Source of the DNA: Deuterostichococcus epilithicus
Lineage: Eukaryota; Chlorophyta; Trebouxiophyceae; Prasiolales; Stichococcaceae
Assembly: GCA_033439295.1 (NCBI GenBank)
Contig: JAVTLE010000015.1
Coordinates: 1 to 64,000, forward strand
Direction of reading: 5' to 3'
DNA length: 64,000 nt
Shown piece by piece: positions 22,201-34,300 of this stretch. Numbering within the stretch: position 1 is the first letter of the stretch; each line of letters starts with the position of its first letter. Made by a program: the position numbers and the translations under genes. The notes beneath the pieces were generated by a model. The model was not told where the DNA came from. It searched no databases and was given only the letters and a program-made list of their open reading frames with translations.

Positions 22201-22912
22201 TGTTCCTCCTGCCGAAGCACGCCTCCGACGGGCTGCTTGGGATGTGCCCGCCGGATCGCTGGGCAGGCCCTGCCGTCGGAGCCTGAGGCTGCCTTCACCA
22301 GTTTGGCTGCTGCCATGCACAACATCGGGCACGGGCCCGACACATGTCAGGGCTGCGCCAGCCAACTGCCCAGCAGCCGGCATGTCATCTGCCGGGCCCG
22401 CCTTCGGCTCAGGGGGTTTCATGTCCGGGTCTCACACTCGACGGGAATGTTCCTCTGCTTGCCCACAGGCGGTAGCGGCGGCGTGCCGCCAGCTGCAGGT
22501 GCTGGAACTGCCGTCGGACATGAGCGTCGACTGCCTGCCATCCCAGAGCCCTGGCTGCCCCGGTGCGGCGCAATCATGCCGTCTCCCTTGCTGCAGCGGC
22601 TGCGGTCGCCACATGTTTTGCCAAGGCCCATGCGGCCTATCGAGGTCACTCTGCTCCTGCTCCCATGCTCGCCCGCTTGCCAGCCGCTGCCTGCTGCTCA
22701 CGCCAGTCCTGCTGATCGGAGCATCTCCGTGCCGCATTGCGAGCCCCAGTGCAATGCGCTGGACCTGGGGCTTCTCGCAGCCAGGTGTTCGAGCTGCCGT
22801 CTCAATGCGCACAGGCCACCTCCGGGGCGTCAGGGTGGAAGGCGGGCGCCAGCGCAACACGCACTGGCTGCGGCGGCGCCATCCCGCCCGCGCCGCTGGC
22901 GCTGCGGCCTGA
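16244..22912 (+). CDS. F-box protein with cysteine-containing LRRs
   Basis: Exons: 16244-16321, 16511-16699, 16946-17047, 17306-17529, 17837-about 17890 (end unclear), 17958-18135, 18356-18465, 18642-18815, 19243-19469, 19815-19951, 20210-20403, 21242-21356, 21729-21821, 22030-22164, 22469-22562, 22785-22912; about 740 aa. Exons 1-2 together read VELNDLPIDLL/ALVLDQLQDVADLARCAAV with WRDTV, a complete F-box (SKP1-binding) split by an intron. The rest is LRRs of the AMN1/FBXL type, for example LATLSLVGCRGVTDAGLAAI and LRSLRLSGCPAVTEPAV. This suggests an SCF ubiquitin-ligase substrate receptor; target unknown. Many exons hold one or two LRRs and most later joins are phase 0. The C-terminus is basic (RRRHPARAAG). 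Confidence 0.85.
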
Positions 22913-23772
22913 CCGGCAGCCACATGGAGAGGGGCGAGTGCACGTGTGCCGTGAGCCCCGTCGAGAGATACGAGGGCGGTTGCAGCGCCTCTCACTGTGT
23001 ATATCTGATTCGAGATGGAGAGTGCGTGTTATGAGGGACGCTAGAGCAGGACATGAGTGTTGCTGTGTCCGGATGACGATTCATTGACATGGAACAGTGT
23101 AGAGTGCCTCGGATTCACGGTCCGCGCCTATGGCTGCTTGATCGTGCAGCAACCCACAATTCACAGCACATGTTCCTGCCCATGCAAGTTGTCTAAAGGT
23201 AAGATACCTCTTCTCTGTCGATATGGCACTGTGGCTTGCTTCAGGCGCAGCAATGCAACCAAAATGTGCTGTGCTTGCTTTGTGGGGAGCAGCAGCCCTG
23301 ACGAGCGAGTAGCGACGACCAGCAAACGTGAACGGCCCTGCAAGGCATGTACGTCTAGGTCTGCTGATCACTCCCTGTCGCCCCCAGGCACAGCCAGTTG
23401 TGCTTTGAACAAGGGTAGTTGATCACGTTGTTCAAACAGTATTGGTTGTGACTCGAGCCGAGGTATGAATATGAAACAAGTGGTCTGCCCAAACAGCAGT
23501 GCGTTGCATCAAAGACCTGATCAAGATATGAACTGTCGAGCTGCCGCCAGTGCCAACGCAGCCGCAGCCTGCGCACTTGCTGATTGTCCAAATGAGGTCA
23601 CCGACTACTGAACGTGGTGACAAGGATTATTCAGAGTCGGGAGCTCTAAGGCGTTCACCACATCTTCTCTCCGGCGCTGCCGGCCGGCCCGGCCTCAGCC
23701 CGCACCGCGGCAAGCTCGGCCGCGCACGGCGTTCCAAACAGGCATTGATGTACTTGCGGCGCCACGGCGGCC
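22913..23772. other. Convergent intergenic region
   Basis: Between the ends of the F-box/LRR gene (+) and a small minus-strand gene. Composition is less GC-rich than the exons. No supported gene or motif. Confidence 0.4.
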
Positions 23773-24797
23773 TCACAGCGTCCAAGTCATGGAGTTTGCG
23801 GAGATCAGGACGTCCAGTTCGCGCTCCGCCGCCGCTTCAGCTGCATCAAGCGCCTGCCGTCGCTGCTTACCCTTGAGCTGCACAGGCTCTGGCACCTGTA
23901 TGGCGCAGTAGGGGCGGACGCTAATCAGGGTTTGGTTAGGGGCAGAGGGCACCTCCTGCTGCTGGCAGCGCCTCCGCGCAACCGCGATCCGGAACCGAAG
24001 CTGCGGTGAAACTTGCACGCGTAGCAGCTCAGTTCAGGTCGCACCAGATGCAGGAGATGTGCTCCAGCACGCTGCGGCGACTTTCTGCAGCGCTTGTTAG
24101 CCATGCGGTGACAGTGGACTGCCTCCGACATCGAGCAGGACCGCAGCTCTCTAAGTCCACTCTGATCAACCCTGCTCGACAGTGCGACCCTCTCGGTACA
24201 TGTGACTGCTCCTGCACACGTGCAGCTGCGCTCACCCGCGCACGAGCGCGCGGCACGGCCCGCGGCGAGTCGCCGTCAGAGTCCTCCTCGCCGGCGGCGG
24301 CATCGGCCGCCAACTTCATGGAGGCCTGCCGTCCGCCAGAGCGCAGCACGCCTCGACGCATGCCTGTCTTGCGGCCGCGCCTGCGGTGTCGGCACGAAGG
24401 CAGTCAATCACTGCTTCAAACTCGTACTGTACACCGCATGCTGCAATGCGACGCGATGCAATGCGACCACGGTGCTTTACGGAGGGATGCGCCAGCAGCT
24501 CTTGCGATGACAGGTGTGCCATCGCGCAGACGACATAGCGCAGCCGACTCACTTCACGTTGTCGGCGGAGGTGGACTTGCTCTGCGCCGCGGCAGTGGCC
24601 GCGGCCAGGGCGGCTCCGGACACTGGCGCTGGCGCCGAGGAGATGCGATCGCTGATGGCATCCTGCATGACCGCCTCCAGTCGCTCTGCGCTGCTGCTGG
24701 AGAAAGGGCTGAGCAGCATGCCTATACCTGCAGCAAAGACCATGTTTAGCACATCAGCCAGCTTTACAGCCGAACGAGGGGAGGGAACACGCGTCAT
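23773..24797 (-). CDS. Hypothetical 205 aa protein
   Basis: Three exons with perfect phase: 24553-24797, 24236-24380, 23773-24000. Not recognised. Visible parts: a mildly hydrophobic N-terminal stretch LADVLNMVFAAGIGMLLSPF (about residues 12-31), an Ala/Ser-rich linker, a basic region KRGRKTGMRRG that could be nuclear or organellar, an acidic patch GEEDSDGDS, and a C-terminal helix AAEAAAERELDVLISANSM. The start is the only ATG giving this chain. The stop at 23773 is natural, not at a splice site. I infer a real gene from the three consistent joins (AA|GTGAGT, CGG|GTGAGC). Confidence 0.5.
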
Positions 24798-25008
24798 GAC
24801 TGTCTCGCCGCTTCATTCAGGTGCTGTAACGCGCAGTCGTTGTCAGGGTATGAAGCGGCACAACGTATCCGGTATCTAGCGGCTGATGATGTGCGTCACA
24901 GCGTGTGCTTCAGTTTGGGAGCGCCCCGTTGCCAAGGTTCTGCCTTGGCACAGCGTGCCTGGAACACAACCCCCCCCCCTNTTCCCGGGGCATGCAGAAT
25001 GTCACTGA
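24798..25008. other. Intergenic with an assembly ambiguity
   Basis: Short spacer with an N at 24981 next to a C10 run. The kinase gene's 3' end and the small gene's promoter lie here. The N suggests a patched or hard-to-read position, so the exact 3' end of the kinase gene is uncertain. Confidence 0.4.
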
Positions 25009-28000
25009 TCAACTAGTCTGCGCTGCTTCGGCATTGCCACAGGCGAGCTCCATCTCAGGAGGTGTCTCACCTTGGGCCGGTAGGCCCTTGCGCCGCTCGT
25101 CGCCGCCTGCCAAGCCCAGGCTACGCCTCGAATCCGGCACTGGTGCGGTGTTGTAGATGGAGTAGGGGTTGTCTGCGAAGTCTTCCACCTCCACATCGGC
25201 TGCCCGGCCCGCCGATGGCGGCAGAGCAGCGATTGCCTCGGGGGTGCGGAACATCGCGTAGATGTCTGAGCCAGAGGAGGCTGCCTCGCTGGCCGGCACA
25301 GCGGCTGCGCTGCGGCTGCTGTGCCCGCGGCCGGGGGGCCGAGGTATGGCGGCCGCGGCACCGGGAGCAGGCTGCGAGAACTGCTCGTAGATACTGGCGG
25401 AGGCCGCCTTTGTGCGAGCGGAGGGGGCGCCACCAGCGGCCGGGCCTGAGAACGCGGCATACAGGTTCGGCACTGACGCCGCCTTCGAGGATCCTCCACT
25501 GTCTGCCGCCGCTGCGGCGGCCNCCGCAGCGCCCGCGGGCAACGGCAGCGCAAACGCCTCGTAGGGGTTGCTGCTGGAGGGCGGTGCCGCTGCCGGCGCT
25601 GCTGCCGGTCCGTTCGAAGGGGCCAGGCCAGGCGCCGGCGTCAAGGCGGCGGCAAAGAGGCTGTACGGGTTGTCTGCGGGGGCTGCGCTGACGCTGGCGC
25701 CAATGCCTGCCCCTGCGGCCGCTGTGAAGGCCTCGTAGGGGTTATCAATCGGTGGTGCGCTGCGGGAGTGGCCTGAGCTGAGGATGGGGCGGCGGCTGCC
25801 GCCGCGGCCGCTGGCCAGGCGGCCCGGCGCACTGCTGGAGAGGCCCTCCTGCTCGATGCTGATGCGCGGGCGCAGCTCGAAGCCGGCCTCGCGGCTCTCG
25901 GCATCGGCGCTGCAGAAGGACACGTGATCTGTCAGCAGCTGCAGGACATGCCTCGAAGAGGCAGCGGCCACGAGCGGCAGCAGCGCCTGCACCACTCTGA
26001 TGCGCATGCAGCATCTGCATCCGCTGGGTCTGCGCCGTGTGCAGCGTGCATCATGCTGTGCATGTTGGCTGCGCCGTTGCCACTGGCGCATGCAGCCTGA
26101 GCACGACAGCGCGTATCAGGCGCGGGCGGCATACAGCAGCACCAGGTGAGGCTTCTGACGATGCGGGTCCTTGCGCTGCACCAAAGACCAGAGGCGCAAG
26201 TGGCCACCTGGCAGCCAGGAGCTCGCCGTCTCACCTGGTTGGGCCGTCGGCCTCGGCGGAGGCGGCCGCCGGCAGCGCAAACATGGCGTAAGGGCTCATG
26301 CCCTCGTCTGCCCGCCGCCACAGCGCTGCCGTGCGCGGCCGCTGCGACAGCTCCGCGCTGCGCGCCTTGGTGCTGCTGAAGGGCGCCTTCAGGGCTTCCT
26401 GGGCGACCGGGCTGCGTGGCGGTCGCAGCAGCAAGTCGGCGCTGCGCGACTTGGTCCTGCCCGCCTTTGACAGCGGGCTGCTGCCCTTGGCCGCAGCGGC
26501 ATCGTCGGTGGTGGCGGCGCCAGCAACGCTGACGGGGGCACGCGCAGCTTCCGCGGGCGGTTTCGGGCTGGCACCGGCGCTGGCGGCGGCAAACGCGGCC
26601 GCAGAGCGGAGGTACAGCTCCGCCGCATTGATGGAGCGGCGGGCGCCAATGGTGACTGCCGCGGCCACCTCCTCTTCCGGGATGCCGCCGCCGCCGCCGT
26701 ACATGGCCTCGGCGATGCCGCCGCTGCCGAGCGACAGCACTCCCGGGATGCCGCTGCCGTTGCGGCTGCCGATCCCGGAGCGGCCGCCCGAGCCGGCACG
26801 CAGGGGCGTCTCGCCTGCCGCAATGGCGGCGTCCGACAGCCGCACGAACGGGTTGCCGTCGGGCACCGAGGCGGCCTTGAGGGGGCTGCTTGCGGCAGAG
26901 CCGGGGCGCGAGGGCCTTGCGTCTTCCCGCGGGCTGCCCTCAGGGCTGCCGCCGGCCGCGACTGCGTCGCCCGCAAGGCTGCCGCGGCTGCCGCGCCGCG
27001 GCGGCAGTCCCTGCCCCTGCTGCCTCTGCTGCCGGCGCCGCCGCTCGGCTGCGGCCGCGCCGCCGCTGGTGGAGAAGCGCGCGAGTGGCTGCGGTCCCGG
27101 GCGCAGGGCGAACAGCGCGTACGGGTTTGCCGCGTCGCCGGCGGGGCTGCCACTGCTGCCGGCACTGCCGGCGCGCACGCCATTGCTGCCGGCGCTGCTG
27201 GCGCGCAGCTCCTCGTCCGCAGCGGCGGCGGCCTCTGACGCCTCGGCACCGGACAGCGTCACCGCCGAGCGCAGCGCGAACAAAGACGGCAGCTGCCCCT
27301 TTGGCAGCTCGTCAATCGTCACGTCCGGCCGCGACACGCTGCGCAGCGGCAGCTGCTGCTGCTGCTGCTGCTGCTGCTGAGGCGGCGGCCGGTGCGGCGG
27401 CGCCTGCTCCTGCGGCGGTGGCCGCTGCACCTTTCCGTCCATGCTCGCGCGCAGCACCGCCGCGGCCGCAAAGGGCGTCTGTGGCACCCACCTGCCGCCT
27501 GACGGCCCGCCTGAGGGCCCGACCTGCGAGGCGAAGGGCTGCCTTGCGGCGGCCGCGGGAGCCGCCCCGCCGGCTGCTGGCCGCCCTGGGCCGCCCGCCG
27601 CTGCCTCAGCCACCCGCTCCACCGCCAGCTCGTTGGCGGCCTGCAGCCGCCCGCCTGCTGCCAGGGCGCCGGTCGCTGCACGGCTGNGCGCCNCGCCTGC
27701 TGCCGCACTGCCTGCTGAAAGGGCTGCGGCCGGGGCGCCGCCGCTCTGGGCGGAGGACGCATGCTGCGCCGCATGTTCCCGCGTCGCCGCCAGGAACAGT
27801 GTGTAGGGGTTGCTCGAGGCGGGCAAGCTGAGAGACGCCACGCTGGCGGTCACGTCACCGGCGTGGCTGCCGCCGCCACGATCGGCAGGGGCCAGACTGG
27901 CGCCCAGGGCAGCGCGCCCTGCCGGCGGCGGCTCAGCATCCTCCGACTGATGGTGGAACGGCTCGCTGAAGCCAGCAAAGGGGGAGGGCGGCTGCGGCGC

Positions 28001-28323
28001 CGGCTGGGGCGCCGCCGCGGGCTGACTGCCCACGCNGCGGGCGCCCGAGCCGCCGGCCGCGCCGCCGCCGTGCTGCCGCTGCGCCTCTGAAGGCGGGCGC
28101 CGCGGCTGGCCAGACGGGCTGGNGGCGGCGCCATGGGTCTGGCGCAGTGTGGCGCTGGGTGATGGCGGGGCGGGCGGGGAGGCGCTCCCGTCCGGCTGCA
28201 GCCCGGAGCCATCGCGGGTGTCAGCGGCGGCCTGCGCCTGGACGTGCCCCTCACGCATGCCGGCCAGGCCGTCGGAGGCGGCCAGCAGCGCGAGGTAGGG
28301 GTTGCCGCCCGCGGCGTCGCCGC
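25009..28323 (-). other. NPYxxF-type short-motif array in the kinase tail
   Basis: The two last large exons encode about twelve spaced copies of a short motif: GNPYLALLA, SNPYTLFLA, ANPYALFAL, GNPFVRLSD, MSPYAMFAL, DNPYEAFTA, DNPYSLFAA, SNPYEAFAL, PNLYAAFSG, ASIYEQFSQ, SDIYAMFRT and DNPYSIYNT. The consensus is [N/D/S]-P-Y-x-[A/L/M/I]-[F/L]-x-x, separated by 40-200 residues of low-complexity sequence. Regular conservation of a short aromatic motif inside otherwise drifting sequence points to a binding site for a partner, or to kinase substrate tyrosines; that is inference. Confidence 0.8.
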
Positions 28324-31300
28324 CTGCGCGCGTTTCAGAGCGCAGTGGGCTCGGGCCCCATAGTCGACCAGGCGGTGCTCGGGCCTGGCGAATGCGGCGG
28401 CGGCTGCGGCGAGCATGCCGCATGAACAAACGGACACTGGCCCAGGCGCCCCAGCATGCACGGACTGGAAGCAGCAACAGCAGCATTGCAAGCCCTGAGG
28501 TTGCAGGCACAGCAGCATTCCAACTCACTTGAGGCTGCGCGCAGGCTCGCCAGGTGGCCGGCAAGCGCCTCGCTTGGCACCAGCGGCTTGCCGGACAGGA
28601 TCGGCTGCAGCGGCAGCAGCATGCCGCCGGGATTGGGCCCCAGGTTGCTCAAACGGCGCACGGTCTCGCGGCTGCTGTGGCGGCTGAGCGGCGGGCCGCC
28701 CGAGCGGCGGGGCGCAGGGGATGCTGCGGCCGGCGGGGCGGAGGCCACCGGCTGCCGCAGCAGCGGCGGCGCAGCGTTCGGGTCGCCAAGGCTGCGCCGC
28801 GCAACGGTGCGCCGTCCGTCCATCGCCTCCAGCTGGTTGATGTCCAGCGGTGTCTCCAGGCTGCGAGGGTGGACAGAGCGGGGTCACAGCTGCAGCGGTT
28901 TCCATTTGCATACCGCTCTGAATGCACGGTGTTGCAGAGACTGTCCTCTTGGGTTGGATGCTGCCACTCAGCAGTCTGCTGGAGAGCCCTGACTTCAGGC
29001 GTGTGTGGTGTGCGCCAAGGTGGCCCCAGCAGGCCACCGATGCCTGGGTCTTCGCCTCCGTGAAGCCTCCATGAAGCTGCAGCAACAGGTCTCGAGCCTG
29101 CCTGCACGGGAAGGGCAGTGCAGACCTCACTGCCCTCACCTGCGGCTGACGCGGCGCACGGGCGCGCTGATGCGTCGGCGGCTGCCGCCTGCTGGCTGGC
29201 TGGCTCGNCGCACGNNCCCCCGCGGCGGCAGGCGCGCACCAGAGTCGCCGCCGCCGCCGCCGCTGTTGCCGGCTGGCGTCGCTATTGGCGTGCCGTCGGC
29301 TGACAAGCGCACGGTGCCAGAGCGCCTCGCCACCGAGAATGCGGCGACCGCGGGGTTCACGCCGCCTGCCCAAGCCAGCACGGTAGCGATTGATGCCCGC
29401 ATCCGGTGGGTTGCAGACCAGCCAGCTCATGAGGAGAGCAGGTGGATGTGATGACAGAGCCTTCATCGTGCAGACGTCCTGGTGCCGAACTGCCACAGAT
29501 GGCGAGAAGCGCGCTGAGGAGTCTGCACGGCCAACTGGCATTTGCTCCGCAAGCGGCACACCAGTGTTACACTCTATGCGTGCAGAGCATCATTCGCCAT
29601 GTTTAATGCTGCCAGAGGAGCATGCAGTCCGGGTCGGCATCATCCTCGTTACTAAGATTCTCAAAGCCACGCTACAACAGGTCGACCGCACAACGACACT
29701 CATACAGAGCACCAACGAGACGATGCTGCACTGCTCACCCATTGCAGCCCAAGCTGCGGGCGCGCTGCCCCGGCGGGAGCCACTGTGCCTCACCCCCACT
29801 TCCTGCGCCCGCCAGCTGCCAGGTGCCGCATTCCAGCTGGACTGTCGGCTGCCACCTCCGCCCGCTGCAGGGGGGCTGCTGGGGCTGGACGTCTGTGAGA
29901 AGCCGCTCAACGAGCGGTCGAGAGGTTCTTCGCCGCCGCCGCCGCCGCAGCCGCCGCCGCCGCCGCCGCCGCCAGCCGCGTCTGCGCATGTACGCACTAC
30001 TTCGCTGAGAAAGGGGTGGCGAGGACAGGCTTCCGGGTGCCGGCGTGGCCGGAGGGCGCTGCTGCAGACGGGCTGGCAGACTGCCCACATTGGATCAAGG
30101 CATGCACACAAGGCCAGCGTCGTGTTTGAAGGGCCGCCCTTGTCCGCATCACGCAGCAGGCGGCTTTGCAGATTGTGACCGATTCACCGCCACTGGTTGA
30201 ATCAACTGGCACACACAGTGATGAGGCCTGGACGTGCCTGTGGGACCAGGCCAAGTGGATGTTGCAGGTGAGTCGTTTTTCTTCCTCTCACGAGGTTCAT
30301 GGCACCTCACCTCCCGAGCCGCCGGGGGAGTTGGTGCCGGAGTTGTGTGAAAACACGCTCGGCGGCGGCGAGGGCGCCGACAGGCTCGAATGCGCCCGCC
30401 GCAGCAGCATCTCGCTGATGTTGGGCTCCGCGGGGCTCGCCGCGGCGGCCAGGGGCAGCGCGGCGGGGGCCGTCGCCGCGGCCAGGCCCGGCAGCCCCGC
30501 AAGCGGCAGGTCGGGCATCGCCGGCGCCAGCGCCAGCATTGGCGCAGCCTCGGCCTGCAGGGGGCAGGAGGCTGAGATGTTGCACAGCCAGCGATTGACT
30601 CGCCAGCAGAGCAGCTCGTGAGGCTGTGACAGCAGTGCAGGCGGGGCCGGATCGCAGGCCGTGAGTCGGCACCTGCATGCGGTCAAAGATCTCCTTGGCA
30701 GTGGGCCGCTCCGCGGGCGTCGGCCGCATGCACTCCTTGATGAGCGCCGCGATGCTCGTCGGGCACTGCTCCGGCACCTGCGCGCGACCGGTCACGGGTC
30801 GGCAGACCACCCCCATGTGCACTGCCTGCGCTGCAGTTCCCATGCCGATGCCAGGAAATGGGGGAGAGTGCACGGCTCCGGCACAGACTCGAGCTCGTTG
30901 CACCTGCCGAGGCTGCTGCAACCCCATGATGCTCGGCACACAGGCTGTGCTATGAGAAACGCTCGAGTCAGAGTCAGAGCTTCACTGCAGCAGCCAGGGC
31001 AAGACGCGCGCCTTGGGAGCCCACAGCCGGCCCCGGTTTGGCGCCTCGCCCGTGCAGATCTCCCAAAGCACCACGCCAAAGCTGTAGATGTCCGCCTGTG
31101 CAGGGAGGAGAGGTGAGGGATCTGCCTGCCATGCTCGGCTTTGGCAGCAGAGGTGATGTCGATGCTGGGACTAAGCAACAGCAAACTGCTTGTGACATGC
31201 GCGAGGAGCTGATACAATGGCTGAGCATGGTGGGGCACTGGGGAAGAACTCGCCTTTGTGTCCCAGTCAGCGCCGAGCAGCATCTCGGGCGCGGCATACG

Positions 31301-34300
31301 CAAACGTCCCCACTGTGCGGGCGCACATGCGGGCGTCTCAATCGGCCGACCCACAGTGGCATGCGCGGGACCCTGGAGCCGGTGCCACCAGCAGGGTGCG
31401 GCGCTGCATCCCTCGCAATGCGGCACAGCGCAGCGGGCAGGGCAGGGCTGGGCCGGCTCAGTCCAAGGCGTGCAGCCGACAGCATCAGGGCTGGGAGAGC
31501 AACCAAGGGTTTGGGGTTTAGAGCCGCAAGTACGCACGCGTGACGACGGCGTTGCTGTGCTCGGGGGCCGCCAAGACGCGCGCCACGCCCACATCGGTGA
31601 TCTTGGCCCAGCGCCCGGTGATGAGCACGTTCTGCGCCTTCATGTCGCCATGCGTCACCTGTGGCGGGCGTCAGCGGGAGGGCGGCTCAGTCAGGCACCG
31701 CCGCAGGGTGTACTCGTGTCCTTCTCACCGCGTACCAGGTCTGCAAGGCCGAGACTGTCCTGGCGAGGAGCACGGCAAGCCTGCATCGTCAAGGCTCCCC
31801 AGCTGCTGGGGGAGGTCGACTCAAACACCCCGCTCTGCCGCCACCCTGATGGCCTTGCACAAGATGTGGACGGACTCCTGTCCACTTCGGTCCCTCTTTT
31901 GAGTGCGCATGGAGGGGGACCTCACCCCCGACTTGTGCAGGAAGTGCAGGCCGCGGGCGACGTCCAGCGCGATGTGCTGCCCGGCAGCGTACCAGCCCAG
32001 CCGGCGCTCAACGCGCGTGGCCTCCGACATCTCCCGGTCCGCCGTCAGCGCGCGCCTGCGGCGTCATGTGTTCAGGGTCAGCGTGTTTCGGAAGATGCCT
32101 GCTTGGACGCCTCAGGGGCGGAGCCCGGCACCTGCTGCCGCGTGGCAGCTGTGCGGCTGCTGGCTGGCGATCAGGCTGTCAGCAGGGTACGGGGCAGTCA
32201 GCATCAGACTGCGGGCAGGCTGTCCACTGACCTCCTCATCCATTTCATGCCACACTCTGCTGTCTACTGTCTGATCTGCTGGTGTCCCAGCCCATCCCAC
32301 AAGTCAGCCTCACCGCACGTCGCCGCCCTCGCAGTACTCCAGCAGCAGCATGGGCTCATTGGTGGCGGACTTGAGGCATGCGCCATAGAACTGCACAATG
32401 TTGCGGTCGTAGCTGATGGACTTGAGGATGCCGATCTCCTGCAGCAGTTTGGCAGCGGTGACAGCGTCTCAGCATATGTCACCCTTCCCAAGACAGCGTC
32501 AGTGGGCAGGTGGATGAGCAACTGGCCCTGTTGGTGCTGCTGATTCTCGAGCAGGCACCGCTGAGAGGCGCGGGGATGGCGTCATCGACGGCCGGTGCTG
32601 ACTGACGAACGAGTCGTCTGCGCACCTTTTGAAAGGCGGTCAGCTGGTCCTCGTCGGTGCACAGCAGCACCTTGACCGCCACCTCCTGCACGCCCCCGCG
32701 CAGCGCCTTGTACACCTGTAGCAGTCGGAGAAGAGAGGTCATGGGACCTGTCCGACAGAGCACTGACCCAGGCCTGGTCGCAGGCGGCAGCTGGCGGCGC
32801 CGCCGGGTCGCTGCGCAGTGCGCTTGGGTTTGGGGCAGATGGGTGCACGGAACTACAGCTGGGACCCATGTGGTCGTGGCGCTGCGGGTACGCCCCGCCG
32901 CCTCCCTCGCGGCGCCGCATTGCAGGGCCTCTGGGCTCAGGGCACAGGCTGGGGCTGCAGCACTGGCCCATGTGAACTTCGTCGCCCCATTCCAGCACTG
33001 CTGAGTGGGAGCGCCCCGCACCTTGCCGTAGCTGCCCTCGCCAAGGAGCCAGTCAGTGCCGTCGGGGCGACGGCAGAACTCCACCTCCGATGGGTCCACA
33101 AACCAGGACTGGATCTCCAGGTCTATGCCCTCCATGACTGCCATATGCGGTCCCGTCTCCCGCACTGCAAGAGGGATCACCATCGACAGCACATCAGAAG
33201 GTGGGCCCGAGATGGGAACGTGGAGTTTCGAGCATCGGGGCATCATGAAAATGCCCTCCATGACCGCCACGTGAGGTCCGGTCCGCCGCACTGCAGGAGG
33301 GAAACACGGGCAGCTCAATGCATCGGTGCATCGTCTGAGCAATCGGTTTGTTGTCCTTCTTAGTACCTACTCGTGCCCAAAGACTGCAGGAGGTGGCGCA
33401 TATCTAGGTGACGAAGTTTCAGGCTCGCATGTCAGGGACATCCGCGGCTGTTGGGCGGGGTGACAGGTTGCTGGAGCTTCGTAAGCAACACGGACGCTTG
33501 CCTGAGGAGTGAGCGCGCTATGCACAGCCAAGATGACGATTGCGGACCTGACTGTGACGAGAAGCGGGCCGTTGCAGCGACCGCCTGGTCGATCGCGGCG
33601 TCCGCCGCAGCCGGCGCAGCGCTGTTGACATGCCCATTGCAGTTGATGCAGCGGCCGCCCAAGGCACCATCGCCATTCATCGCTGCGCTTTGGATCTTGC
33701 AAGGCCCGTTGCTGCTGCTGCACCCGTTGCTTGCCGCAACCTGTCCCGCTGGCGAGACCTCCGCCGGCCGCCACTGAGTGAAACTCGCGAGCATGCCGGT
33801 GGGGCTCAGGCGGCGCTTGGCAGCCTCCGCCGGCACCGCCATGGCATCAGCCTTGAGCAGACCCACCTGCAGTATCGCATGGATACTTGAGCACTTGCAG
33901 CTTGCCTGACGAGGGGCGAGCTTGCCTGGGATGTGGGGACGACAGAGGACATCCGTACAGACCCCGAAAGCAGCGCAGCAGGGGAAGCCTGCCCGGCGAG
34001 GTCACGGCCTCGACAGGCTCAGCTTTCCGGGAGTGCCTCACCTCAACGTCGCCTCCGCCATCGTTGGCGGCTGCTGCAGCGGCCGCGGCAGACCGCCGTC
34101 CAAGCCAGAAACAGATGAAGCCAACCACCGCGGCCAGAACCGCCATGCCAACCACCAGGCCTGTAACCACATGGCTGAGCCGCTGAGCGGTAGCGGAGGC
34201 CTTCCTTTGGATGGAAGCTGGTTTGGCTGAGCAGGCGCGGGGCCATGACAAGCATGGCATGTCAAAGCGCAACCTCACCCGCAATCCCGCCGCCGTCCAC

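Noticed and set aside
26298-27831. Two plus-strand ORFs of 360 and 313 codons
   Set aside because: Antisense shadows of the kinase tail exon: Ala/Arg/Pro-rich by composition, while the minus frame carries the repeated NPY motifs.
31038-32543. 501-codon plus-strand ORF
   Set aside because: Antisense to several kinase exons and their introns; the minus strand shows APEMLL, HGDMKAQN and other kinase motifs with matching splice phases.
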